64,000 nt of DNA from Dioscorea cayenensis subsp. rotundata (GCF_009730915.1 NC_052476.1:21673840-21737839); one strand, 5' to 3'. Counted from the stretch's first letter, positions 12,748-23,971 are shown. The notes: generated by a model from the letters alone, not told the origin. Numbers and translations: made by a program.

Positions 12748-14342
12748 GACATGGCTTATCTTTTAAAAAAAATAAAAAAAAATAAAGGGAATTATACATG
12801 ATAACAAGATGGTAAAGAAATAAAAAGAGCATAAACATATAATATAGAGATAGAAAAAAAAAAATTGGTAAATTGAGAGTGAAGATATTTGAAGTAGCGA
12901 AAAAACAAAAAAACAATTAATTTATGGGTAATGCAAGTCTTACACATGAGCATGAGAGATACCATAAGAATAATGACTATGTCTGATTTGAACCAAGCAT
13001 AGATCTCACTTGGATAAAGTTAGTGATCTTAGAAAACTGATATTCAATTTAAGTTGAGGTAATATTTAAAAAAAATCATAAATTACACCCGAAGATAATT
13101 TTGTTTTTATTTATTTTTTAATATTTTAACGCTTGTTATTTCGCTGTTAATGTATATGTGTTATATCTCATTTTATTTTTATTAATGAATGTAGTTTATC
13201 CAATAAAAAAAATTAAACAGAGCACCAAACATATAGTTATAATATGTATATATATATTCAACTCAGAGTTTTTGACTCAACTGGATCATTAATGGCAATA
13301 AATATGTTTGCAATATCATCAAACGTTGGGCGGTTTTTTTTTAAATAAAGTAAAATAAAAAAAAGAAAGAAAGATAAGAAGAGTATTGGGAGGGCTTGTT
13401 GTCCTGTAGTTCATCAGCATGCCAGCTTTTTTATTTTTCATCTTTTGAAAAGATGCTCTGCACTCCAACTCAATCTCCAGGTCTGGTGGTCATCTATAAT
13501 TCAAAGTGATCTGAACCAAACTTGACTTTAAAGCTTTCCCTTTATCATCTCCAGGTCAGCTCCTAAACTTTATTCATTTATCCTCTTATCTTCAATAAAT
13601 TAACTTTTTTTTTTTTCATAATCTTAATCTTAAACTTAAGCTTAAGTTTATGTTAATGTTTAGGTTTTTCAGAGTATTATTATACCTCCTTGCATACTAA
13701 GAAAGTATGGATGTCATACGAATCATATATTCTTATATAAAAAAAAAAATTTATATGAGCATCCATCAATGTCTTCTTTTTTTCAGAGCACATGCAAACC
13801 TCAACACTTCTTTATTTTTATTTTTTCTATTTAGTCCACAAAGGAGCATATTGTCCCAATATAATATACCATTTTTATGTCCTGAAACATTCCCTTTGAA
13901 ATGCAATTAAGATCAAGATGTATGTTAAGCAAAGTATATAAAGTGGTAACGTGCTTGCTAATATGCTGATTGGGATTTCTAAAAACTAGAGAAAAGAAAC
14001 TTTAAACTTTAGTGGATGCTTTGTGACAGTGGAAACTTGTGTCACCATACTATCTATCAACCCCCTCTTTTTTTTGGCTTTGTTTGCTTAATTCATTTAT
14101 TTATTTATTCTCATTATCATTTTATTCCCCAAACACACACACACATATATGCATACATACACTTGTCATTGTCCTTTTTTTTTTTGTTGTTTTACCTGTC
14201 TACCCTTCTCCTTTCTGCTTTATCAGGCCTTTTTTTTTTCCTCTTCTTCTACAAATCTCTACCATCACCACTTGATTCCCTCCTCTTTTTTCCTCACAAT
14301 GCTATCTTTCACCACTATCTTCACACTCATCATCTCATTCTA
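12748..14342. other. Upstream region of the X8/GH17-like gene
   Basis: AT-rich spacer. The last 300 bp before the start codon are strongly pyrimidine-rich with (CA)n/(TTTA)n patches (14095-14165) and probably contain the promoter and leader. No secure TATA box could be chosen among several AT runs. No other gene is seen. Confidence 0.4.
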
Positions 14343-16585
14343 ATGGCTGCTAGAGGAGTTATGCCTATGGCTAAGTGCCTCCTTGTCACCTTCCTCATCT
14401 ATCTTCCCATTCTTTGTTCTTCAGGTCAGTGTTCTAAACTGGGACTTAATGCAAAAACAACTAATCCTTTGTTTCTTCATTCAAGATTGAGCAGTTGAGT
14501 GTTCCTTTTCATTATGAAAAATGATAGCTGTCTCTGTGTGTGTGTGTGTTAAGTTAGTTACTTACCTGTTTGTTGATGTTGTTGCTTTTGTGGTTGTTGT
14601 TGTTGTTGCTGTTTCCTTTTCAGAGACTTTGGTGGGTTTCTCATATGATGCAAGGAAGGTGAGAGACATAGATGCAGCAGTGTATTCTTTCATTGAGAGG
14701 AACAACATCCCTCCATCTCAGTTTAGAATCTTTGCTTCTAACCATGGAGCCTTGTTAGATTCCTTGTCCAACACTGACATCTCTGTTGATCTGCTTTTGA
14801 GTCATTCCCAAGCTAAAACACTTCCGAAATCAAGATCCTCAAGCCATCTTCCTCTTGTAAAAATCACTAGCATTGTTCTGGCAGGTTTTAGCAAAACAGA
14901 TCTCTTTTCACTGTTGCCAACTCTGAACACATTCCAATCTACAGTAAAAAACTCTGATGTGAAAGTCTCAGCAATGTTTTCACTGCCCTGTCTGGAATCA
15001 TTGAACAAGAGTGAAAAGGAGGAGATGAGGAGAATCATGTGGTTCATTCAGGAAGTTCAGTCTTTCATTGTTGTTGAAACTCAAGTTGATGGAGAACTCA
15101 GCATGGGGGATAGCTTTGTTGATCATGTTATCCAGAGGGCAGTCACTGCATGTAAAACTCTCCACCATCCTGCAATTCCTTTGGTGTTGAATGTGAAGAG
15201 CTCTGTAGTACCAAGTGGAGTGGAGATATCTGAATTCAGTAAGAGAGTTATGGATGCCATTGAGAAACATTCTGAGATTAAAAAGAGGATATCTGCTATC
15301 TTTGTTGAGATCTTGCCAATTACGGAAGACCTGCAGAAGAGATTAAGATGGGAAAAGGAGATGATCTTCCCTTCTTCTCACAGACAGCTTTTCAATTATG
15401 AAATCCATGATACAGTAACTCCTGTGACAAACCCGGCAACAACATCTCCGATCACTGTCCCATCTACAAACCCATCGCCGGGAGTCATCACTGTGCCAGC
15501 TACCAATCCTGATACTGTCCTGCCAACAAATCCTACGACACCCATCACTGTACCTTCCACAAATCCTGATGCCACTCCAATCACAGCGCCAGGAATGAAC
15601 CCTTTGCCAACTCCAATAACTAACACACCTTTAGCGCCAATAACCAATCCTACCAATCCTGTCACATCTCCGACAACAGTGCCTGTGACTACTCCGGTGA
15701 CAAATCCTGTAACTACATATCCTCCGGCCGGGGGAGTTCCTTCAACAACACCAGTTACTAGTCCTGGTACCGACCCGGTTTCACCAGCAGTTTCAGGACA
15801 GACCTGGTGTGTTGCGAAGAGTGGCACATTGGATTCGGCACTCCAGACTGCACTGGATTTTGCTTGTGGAATTGGTGGTGCTGATTGCTCGGTGATTCAG
15901 GTGTCAGGTAGCTGCTACAATCCAAACAGTCTCCAAGCTCATGCTTCATATGCATTCAATAGCTATTACCAGAAGAATCCGGTGCCAACAAGCTGTGATT
16001 TCGGGGGAACAGCAACCCTTGTCAATATTAATCCAAGTGAGTCTCTGTCTAAAATCTAAATAAACTCCTCATTGTCTGCAATTTTTCTTTCCATCTCATA
16101 TGATCAGATGCTGAAATGTTGAAAATTTGCCAGGTACGGGAACTTGTGTGTACCCATCATCAAGGTATGTAGCTTGCTATTTATATTTAACCATGAACTG
16201 AAATAGAATCTCACTTAGCTTATGTGATGAACTTCCATTTCTTTGTTGATGCAGCTTGACTTCTGGTGTCAATCCTGCTTCTACTTTCGGTGGTGCTACT
16301 GGAACTGGAACTGGAACTGGAACTGGAACTGGTACTGGTGCCGGTGCTGGTACTGCTACTGGTATTGGTACTGGTGCTGGTGTTGGTTTTATTCCTGGTG
16401 CTGGTATTGGTGCTGTTCCTGGTCCTGGATCAGTGTTGAACACAAACAACAGTGCAGGCTCAAGCACTGTATTTGGTTCAGACACACCAACAGGAAGCAA
16501 TGGTCATTCAATCCATCATCCTGTTTGCTGGACGCTGTTCCTATCTGTTGTAGCAACAGCCTGCATCACTGGTAACATCTGGTAG
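14343..16585 (+). CDS. GPI-type X8 (CBM43) protein with degenerate GH17-like N-terminus
   Basis: Four exons join in frame: 14343-14424, 14624-16036, 16134-16164 and 16255-16585, giving 618 aa. The order is: signal peptide (about 1-26, LLVTFLIYLPILCSS); a region of about 270 aa resembling the first half of a GH17 glucanase fold (ETLVGFSYDARKVRD onward); a linker (about 305-420) of repeated TNP/ITVPSTNP units; an X8/CBM43 domain from WCVAKSG (422) to GTCVYPSS with the expected cysteines; a Gly-Thr/Gly-Ala repeat tract; and a hydrophobic C-terminus fitting a GPI-attachment signal. X8 domains bind callose at the wall and plasmodesmata. The GH17 catalytic glutamate motifs are not recognisable, so it is probably a wall-binding protein rather than an enzyme. 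Naming it a glucan endo-1,3-beta-glucosidase would overstate it. Confidence 0.88.
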
Positions 16586-16633
16586 TTATCGTTAGCATCT
16601 ATTGTAAAACTAATAAATAGCTTCATGGTTGTG

Positions 16634-16780
16634 TAGGGAGTAACTAGGGTTGTCAGTGTGAATACAAGGTTCATGACTGTTTTTTTCTGCATAAAATTTT
16701 GTCTGTAATCTGTGGATCAAAGTCCCGAGATGTAGCACAGTTTATGAAACTAAGAAGGAAGTTTTATGTATGATTGATTA
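16634..16780. repeat. Gene-tail block shared with 23972-24120
   Basis: This part of the 3'UTR of the X8-protein gene (taactagggttgtcagtgtg onward) recurs at 23972-24120 with scattered substitutions and small indels. There it sits just beyond the 3' end of the hAT-derived gene. See the finding on the split tail block. Confidence 0.8.
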
Positions 16781-16847
16781 TTATGTACAAACTAAGATTG
16801 TCCTTTGACATGTATGAAACTTATTTCACATATTGGTTTTTGCATGT

Positions 16848-18379
16848 CTATCTCTTGGTGTAGAGAACCAAGAACAACAAAGATATAGAAACAAAGATTT
16901 TCAAACCAGGGCTCTCCCAAAAGCTCAGCTCATCTGGGCACCCTGAAATGTTCTGTTTCTCCATTGTTGAGATTTGATCTCTTAGTTCTTTCAATGTATT
17001 CTCCCTCTTCCCTTCCATCTGTGACAAATGAAGTAATTGAGCATGATGTTATCATTAAATAAAAATCAAATTAGTAGAAGGTCTGCATAAATTTTGGAGA
17101 AGAAAGGATTTTTTTCCCCCAAGGTTTTGTCCTATAGAGCGAAGAATTTCTGCTTAACAAACACAATGGTGAGATGAATAATAATTGCCTTTTGGAGCCT
17201 GCGAATCTGGGAACGGGCTTCTTGGAGACTGAATTCCAGCTTTAACACTCTCTTCTTTAGTTCTTGATCTGTTACCTGATGTTTTTCTAGCTGGTTTTGA
17301 AACAAAAAACTTGACAGTGTTACTGAAACATGAAGCCTTTGAAAGACAAATGACTATATGATATTGACAACCAGGGGTAACCTACTTGTAACTCTAATTC
17401 CATGCTTCTCAGTTTCTGATTTTCCGACAAGAACTTAAGCTCATCTCTCCAACGAGCAATCTCTCCATCCTTAGCATTCAAAAGAGCATCCATAGTTTCT
17501 GTTTTGTTTGAAGAAACAAGCTCCATTACCTTCCTGAGATCACAATCGAGCTGTGCAGCATTACTGGCAACAGCATGCATTATCTCCTTCTCTAATCTTA
17601 AAAAATCATCTTTCAGTTGTATTTGAGAGAATTCTCTCGCTTCAAGATTCTTTTGCAGGAGATCTACCCGCTTACCAAGCTCATGAACTCTCGTCTCATG
17701 CTCTCTCAATGTAGCATCCCTTGCATCTAGCTCTTTCTGCAATAACAAGCATTGGTCCATGGCTGTCTTAGCTGCTACTACGCTGGCACCAGCAGTAGCT
17801 TGTACACTAAATAGTTTTGATCTCAGGTCATCCAACTCCTGGAGGTACTGTAATTGGCAAACAAAAACCAAAAGAGAGATTCTATGAAGAAAAATTATAT
17901 GATACACTTACAAGGTTAATTTGTGAGGAAAATGACAGCCATTTAATAACAAGAAACTTTCTTTTTTACTTCTTGTAAATCAAAATGGAATGAATAGCAT
18001 TAAAATTTTATTTTTCATTGAAATTAGATGAAAAATCACCTGCTTAGTGGCAGATCTAGAAGCCTGCAATTCCCAATCTTTCTCTCCAAGACAAATGTGC
18101 AGCCTTCCAATCTCATCCTCCATGCTTCTCGCCCTCGCCTCTGCAATCTTTATTAAACAAGCTAAAAATACCATTACAAATCACTCAAATCCAAAAATTA
18201 TTAACAATGAAACAAAGACAATGGCAAACCTTTCTAGTTTGAGTTTCTCGAGCGAAGTTCCCTTCTTGTGATGCCAATCGTCTTCGAAGGTCCTTAAGCT
18301 CGGCTGTCAAACAAGCCACATTGTTCCTAAAAACGAGCTTCTTCTCCACAAGATCCTTTAAAAGCGGATCCAACTCCAT
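16848..18379 (-). CDS. Nuclear envelope-associated protein (NEAP), tail-anchored coiled-coil protein
   Basis: Five exons, 18379-18230, 18147-18040, 17847-17386, 17290-17189 and 17018-16848, join to 330 aa. Nearly the whole protein is predicted coiled coil (DPLLKDLVEKK start, ELDDLRSKL, LREHETRVHELGKRVDLLQK). It ends with a single hydrophobic segment (about 313-327) and a terminal KR. This is the architecture of the plant NEAP family, which sits at the inner nuclear membrane and interacts with SUN-domain proteins; the conserved ADQELKKKVLKLEFCLQEARSQ-like block is present as TDQELKKRVLKLEFSLQEAR. The intron between exons 4 and 5 appears to start with GC (aag|gcaatt) rather than GT. The gene is tail-to-tail with the X8 gene, with 262 bp between stop codons. 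Confidence 0.88.
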
Positions 18380-19110
18380 AGATAAAAATGTTGAATTCCC
18401 AAAATGTATAAAAAAAAAACAAAGAAACCTAATCTAAATCAGCTAGAAAACCTAAAAATCACTTCTTTTCTCTCACTGAAATAGATCAGAAGAAATAATT
18501 TCATCGTAAAAACACCAAATACCGCATTAGAATCGGTACAACAACTTGATAACTACCTCTCCGAGATCAATTCAACCACTAAATTCCTTCAGATCCAAAC
18601 ACTCAATTCTCTAGAAATCTCAATAACATCCTCTAAGAAAAACAATTGATCACGAGCTCTTTGGATCCAATCCATGGTTCCGGATTATTTGAATCGATGA
18701 AGATGATAAATCCCACCCGAAATTGGAACTAATAAAGCTCGAAAACCCAAAAAAGCAGCTGGATTGGGATGGAAATGGCTAGGGTTTTTGAGGAATAATG
18801 AGAATTGAAAGAGAAGACGAACGCGGAGATTCGCGTTGTTTTTACGTCAAAAACCGATTCATTTCATCGCGCGGCAAAATACCAGCTTTTAACCGAAGTT
18901 GGACACGTGGCACTGTCAGAAAATCAGACGGCTGTGATTTTCTGCTGCCATAATTGATAATAATAATAATAATAATAATAATATTTATAATATTCACTAA
19001 AAACATGGACACAGACAAAAGCAATAAAAGTAACTTTTTTTTTCTTTCTGAAAAAAAAAAAAAAATTCAAAATCAGAATAACAGAACTCATTGGTTCTGC
19101 GGTAAATAAC
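18380..19110. other. Leader and promoter side of the NEAP gene
   Basis: Minus-strand sequence from about 18800 (tagggtttttgagg) to the start codon looks like a leader, with small AUG-started frames upstream. A (TAA)n microsatellite lies at about 18957-18983 and poly-A/T runs at 19036-19065. No further gene is seen. Confidence 0.4.
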
Positions 19111-19114
19111 ATCC

Positions 19115-19676
19115 GTTTGCATTACTTGTACATATTTATGAGTTTTCAGACTCATGAATGAAGTTCATTGGAGAGTAAGAATATATAATGAGGTGGATTA
19201 ATACACTACACCAAAAGAGGGTTTTTCACCCGCCTCGTATTAAACCAGCTCTACACTTTAGAGCTGGTCTGTACCAACCGTTGAAGCAATTTTCAGACTT
19301 ATATATAAGAATGAAGTTCATTGGTAGACGATATACAATCAGCAGAGTAAGTATAATGAGGCGGATTAATATAAGCTAGTCACTCAAGTCCTCTTCGAGG
19401 AAATTAGGATCACCATCATCTTCGTCGCTTGCGGCAATGATACTCACAAGATGACCCTGATCTACCGGAATGCTTACTTCATGTAATGCCGCATTGTCTG
19501 CATGCATGAGCCTTGGTAGATTCGGCAACTGGACTTTTGTTTTCATTTATGTATGTATCTACGTGTTCTATTTCATTGAAAAGGGTGTCCTGCAGTAAAG
19601 GTGAGCATTTGATTATGTGTGGTTCTAAAATGAGGGTAATTACTCAGGATAAAATGGATGGATGGAAGAATGAGAA
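19115..19676 (-). pseudogene. Broken copy of the last exon and 3'UTR of the hAT-derived gene
   Basis: The segment 19378-19676 matches 24249-24530, which is the last exon and part of the preceding intron of the hAT-derived gene. The stop codon (cta on plus) and the acidic C-terminal coding stretch are recognisable but carry indels. Distal 3'UTR sequence (acttgtacatattt onward) is also present and partly duplicated, once at 19115-19203 and once at 19290-19377. The match stops inside the intron, so only a gene tail was copied. Confidence 0.8.
19204..19290 (+). mobile_element. CACTA-transposon terminal fragment (solo end)
   Basis: The sequence starts cactacaccaaaagagggtt, the canonical form of a CACTA (En/Spm) terminus. 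Short inverted motifs such as agctctacactttagagct follow. Only one end is visible, inside the duplicated hAT-gene tail, so this is a remnant. The boundary at about 19290 is where the duplicated tail resumes. Confidence 0.5.
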
Positions 19677-20030
19677 TCTGATTGTCCTTTGAACATTTAG
19701 CAAAAGAGCATGTAAATTTGAAGTTTTGTACGCACTATATGAACTACAATAACTCTTAGCATGCCTTTCTAATTTCTTGTGCACTGTGTTTTCAATTATG
19801 AAATCCCTTTATTTTCTGTAACATTTTCTATTATGGTTATATGCAGTAAACATTTTAATTTTTTCCATTTAGGTGTGGTACTGATGTCTATCAAGGCTTA
19901 TTTAGCTTTTACTTTCAAACTTCTCCACACATTTGCTTCCTAGCTAAAAGGTTAACTGAATCAGGTATAGCTGGACTTGGTGTGGGCTATATATGATGCA
20001 TTTACATGTAGCCGTATATAATACTTGTCA

Positions 20031-20168
20031 GGTTATGATAAGGGAGAATAGGGAATATCCTTGGAAGCAGGCGAGATAACTTTCAAAGAACTAAAGGGTT
20101 ATGTTCGAGTCTCTGTGGAAAAGCCTGAGCACACAGATGCTTTAACGGAATGCCTGAAAATTCTTTGA
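20031..20168 (+). pseudogene. Fragment of a histidinol-phosphate aminotransferase gene (3' end)
   Basis: The frame from 20073 reads EITFKELKGYVRVSVEKPEH and continues to a stop at 20166-20168. This closely resembles the C-terminus of plant histidinol-phosphate aminotransferase (ELKGYVRVSxGKPEHTD, then a short tail). A preceding VMIR stretch is in another frame, so the copy is frameshifted. A possible acceptor (cttgtcag|g) sits just before it. The rest of the gene is absent nearby. Confidence 0.6.
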
Positions 20169-20316
20169 CGAACCATAACTTGGGAATCATAACAAAAGGC
20201 CGTGATATGAATCGTCACTACAATCACCTCTTGTTATATTCGTAAATCTTGAAAAAAGAAATTTTGTAATAATTTCAGTTAAAAATAGAGATGTCAATGG
20301 GTCAGGCATTCATCAA

Positions 20317-20412
20317 GGGATCTCCGGCCTTGTCCCCGAAATTTTACTTTTATCCCCGATCCCAGGGATCTCCGGCCTTGTCCCCGAAATTTTACTTTTA
20401 TCCCCGATCCCA
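20317..20412. repeat. Perfect tandem duplication of a 48-bp unit
   Basis: The unit beginning gggatctccggccttgtccc and ending cccgatccca occurs at 20317-20364 and 20365-20412 with no differences. It lies inside the candidate hAT element. Confidence 0.9.
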
Positions 20413-20643
20413 GACCAGAAACGAATACAGGGAATTTTTTTACTTGTCCCTCTCCGATTAACAAATTAAATTATTATTATTATTAAAAATAAAATCTATA
20501 AAATATTTGCTAAAAGTACTATAAAAATATTTAATAATTGAGAAACTTATTTACAAATACGACCTAACACAAAATACCAACATACACGATCACCAATAAA
20601 TTATTTGTAAAACTTAGAAAAATTTTAGAAATGCAATATAGTT

Positions 20644-20863
20644 TTTTGAATAATAGGTGACAAAGTGCACTTTTTATGTATATAAAGCAGATCTTAAAGC
20701 AAGATCTGAAAACCCGGATGTCTAATACATGGAATATTATAGAAATCCGGGTGAGCGATGTATGAACAGATGCAGGGAGCGATCTTGTTGGGGAGAGATT
20801 TGAACCCATGATCTCCCCCTTACACTTTGATGTCATACCATTAGGCTATCCAATGGTTGACAA
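20644..20863 (-). mobile_element. tRNA-derived SINE, family 1, copy B, with target-site duplication
   Basis: It has the same structure as the 8271-8498 copy: on the minus strand an A-box-like tagcctaatgg, a B-box-like ggttcaaatct, then the body and a short A-rich end. An exact 15-bp target-site duplication, aaatgcaatatagtt, flanks it at 20629-20643 and 20864-20878. That is direct evidence of retroposition. It is nested in the candidate hAT element. Confidence 0.85.
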
Positions 20864-21414
20864 AAATGCAATATAGTTAATATAAGTTTAGGATTTTATT
20901 TAATTTTTATATTAATATTCATTTAATTATTAATAATTTTCTAATTAAATAAATAAATATATGCGCTTTAGTTTAAATTTTTATTTAGATATTTATAACA
21001 TAAAATATAATATAGTATATATAATATATTTAAATTAAATATTTAATTTTTCGAGGCTAGATCAAGGAGGATATTCCCTAGTTAATAAAAAATAAATAGA
21101 TAAATAAATAAATTCTTAAGTTAAATTACACTTACATGTAATTTCAGTTATAAACAACCAAACAACCTCTTATTTGATAAAAGTTAAAAAAAATAGACAT
21201 CAGTAATAAATTCTTTTCATGTGTCCTTATTGTTTACTTATTTTTCCAAGTATCAAATTACAAAAACTCCAAATAATTTTAATTTCTGGAAAATTCTTAA
21301 AATATGATAATTTTACACCAATTGTTTTTAGTGCTATTTCTAAAAAAGAAAAACTAATGTATTTTATAAAATGAATAGTTTATAAAAAATGGGAGGTGTT
21401 TGATTTTAAAAAAT

Positions 21415-23330
21415 GTTTATTTTCCAAAATGGGTTTAGCCTAGAATTATTTATAATCGCATAATCAATATTAATCGAGTGAGCCACCAACCAATCTTCAT
21501 CTACTTCTATGGTTTTTTTGCACGTTTGGATGGAGGGTTGTGAAAATTTTCACTAAAATTCACTCTATAAATAAGATCACATCTCTTGGCTCATTGTATC
21601 GAGGGCGGCTCTAGTGCAAAGTATCCTCTCTGATGTAATAAATCCTTTTTGAAAATTTTGAATTTATTTAAATGTAACCCCTCTATAAATACAAACATTT
21701 CCATTTGCTTCAATTCATTGATCTCATGGCGCATCCTCTCATCTCGAAGGTTGTTGAGCAGGCCGCCACGACGGTGGTCTCTGCTACCCTCTATAAATCC
21801 TCATTCTTTGATCCTCTCTAAGGTGGCGGATGATAGGATCTTCAACTGAGTATAAAATCAAACTAGTTCTTCAGCAAGATACACACTAAGATATGAACAC
21901 TCACAGAAGAATAGAAGGATACTCAATTAATCATTCAAAGTTCACTCTACTTACATTCATTCAAACACTGAAGATATAAAGACACAATGTAGTGATTGTC
22001 AGTCAAGCATCTCACTAATTATAGGCTAATGAAACAAAAGAGACACAGTAATTATTCAAAGAGAAACATTCCAAACAACATACAAACAACAACATAAGTA
22101 ACCAAGGTGACAGCTACTGTTAATCAGACTTCTAAACAGCAGCCCAACTGAGATTTCCCTCCAAATTCTTGATCAAACTCCAAAAGCGGAGCATGCCATC
22201 GGAATAGCTATCTCAGTCGCAATCTCTGTAGTGGTCTTCGCCGGTCAAGAAGTTCGTAAAAAAGCTGTTTGAATGATATGATCACCATTCTAGACTAGAT
22301 CTTCTCGATCACCAATCTAGATTACTAATTTATCAACAAGGTTTTTCTTATAGTTAAGATTTTTTTTTTTTAAAAAAAACAAGATTTAATACTCTTTTTA
22401 GTCATATTATAGTCAATCTGCAGCTTTAGCCCGTTGTCAGTCCCTTTATTTTCACGTTTGAAAAATATCAGTCCTTCTCTCAGACATCATTTTTTTCCCA
22501 TTCAAGACGCTTATGTGGTGCAGATCATTTCTAAAATAATAATAAAAAAAGTACTAAGTTAAATAAGATATTAACTTGTATTATTACATAAGACTGACAT
22601 TTCCCAAAGGTATAAGTAGAAGGACTGACAGTGAACAAATTATAATGAGAGGACTAAATGAGCAAATTGGCTATAATAGAGAGACTACATAAGGTATTAA
22701 ATAAAAAAATACTTGTTTTCCAAAACGGGTCTAGTCTAGAATTATTTATAATCCTACGATCAAGATTAATCGAATAAGCCACTGACCAATCTTCACCTCC
22801 ATCGGTGGTTTTCCGTGCATTTTGAAATTTTTCACGGAAATCCACTTTTTAAATAAGACCACGTCTCTTGCCTCACTATTAATGGTGACTCCAGTGCAAA
22901 GTATCCTATCCAAGACAGCGGAGGATGACGCTCATGTCAGCTGAGGACGCCGCCATTGGGACGTCTGTCTCGCCCCTAATTATGAATAAACTGTTTGAAA
23001 GGTATGATCACCATTAAAGACTATATCCTCTCAATCACGAATCTGGATTACTAATTTATTAATTATGGACAGGGTTTTTCCCTTAGTTAAGATTTTAAAA
23101 AAAAAAGTTTAATACTCTATTTAATCCTATTATAGTCAAGCAACAACTTTAGTCCGCTGTCAGTCCTTCTATTTTCACGCTTGGAAAATGTTAATCCTTC
23201 TCTTACACACAGTCTCACTAAAGAGGTAAATTGGTTAAATAGAGAGACTACATAAGGTATTAAAAAAAAAAAAAAACTTATTTTCCAAAATAGATCAGTC
23301 TAGAATTGATACATTATGTATTTATTGTTA
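21415..23330. repeat. Diverged direct-repeat cluster of an unknown repetitive element
   Basis: A motif near ttttccaaaa-gggtctagtctagaatt recurs at about 21420, 22717 and 23281. The stretch from tgtttgaatgatatgatcac (22267) to about 22480 recurs at about 22992-23215. The stretch 21470-21640 matches 22765-22920. Copies keep the same order with many substitutions and indels. A short ATG-started frame at 21727-21822 (MAHPLISKVVEQAATTVV) resembles one at 34938. The 21840-22190 part has the look of an old LTR, but I cannot prove it. Confidence 0.55.
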
Positions 23331-23971
23331 TTAATCTTCATCAGAATCTTGGAAAGAACCAAATTGTGAATTCAAGTCCTTAATACAAGATTGTGAATTT
23401 AGATTTTACCAATAATGAATTTTAGAATGTTTTTTTTTTTCAAATTTCAAAAACTCTATAACTTCTCTCTCGTTGTCTCGATTAATTCTTCAATCTCTAT
23501 CTCGCCAATTAGTTTTTATGGCTGACCGCGATGATCTATTCAGTGTTCCCAATCCCATGTTGGCTCTTTTCTCTCTCTATTTTTAGAGTTCTGATCTCTT
23601 TTCTAGTTTGATCTAGGGTTTAGTTAGTATAATGCTTAGCAGCAGCTTAGGTGTGTTGCTTTGGGCCAAAGGTATAATGCTTAGGGTTTTGATCTCTTTT
23701 CATCCTGTTATGCGTCTTCAGATAAGTTGGCCTCATTAAATTTTCTGCCATTTTAATTGCTTCAGGCCAAAGCATAGAATTTCAATGGCCACTTAACATG
23801 TAACTAAATAAGTATTTATAAAATTGACATTTGGACTCATTTTTATTTTTATTTTTAAATGTTACAATTATCTTTTAATAATAAAAAAGAAACAAGGAAT
23901 TGCCTTCCATTGTATTACTCAATTAAAAAAAAAACGTATATACAAGGTTATACTGTATAGGATCACGATTT
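23331..23971. other. Unassigned spacer
   Basis: AT-rich. A short frame at 23518-23586 (MADRDDLFSVPNPMLALF, then stop) and later tagggttt-like leader motifs suggest a gene-start scrap, but no family is recognised and no continuation is found. Confidence 0.3.

Larger units (their letters stand above)
20286..21080. mobile_element. Candidate non-autonomous hAT element carrying a nested SINE
   Basis: The start tagagatgtcaatgggtc and the end gatattccctag resemble the tagggatg ends of common plant hAT elements. Flanking 8-mers are gttaaaaa (20278-20285) and gttaataa (21081-21088), 7 of 8 identical. The inner GGGATCTCCGG motif followed by an AT-rich stretch is shared with the element at 43016-43428. 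The family-1 SINE at 20644-20863 has inserted into it. Inverted-repeat similarity at the tips is short, so the limits are tentative. Confidence 0.45.

Noticed and set aside
15396-15827. Minus-strand frame rich in Val/Gly across the TNP linker
   Set aside because: It is the reverse reading of the repeated linker of the X8 protein; low complexity explains the open frame.
16243-16575. Plus-strand frame of repeated Trp-Asn (WNWNWN) and Tyr-Trp
   Set aside because: It is the alternate frame of the Gly-Thr tandem tract in the X8 gene's last exon, not a separate protein.
21840-22260. Possible Ty1/copia LTR on the minus strand
   Set aside because: The composition is suggestive, but no TG...CA ends, target-site duplication, primer site or polymerase frame could be shown.
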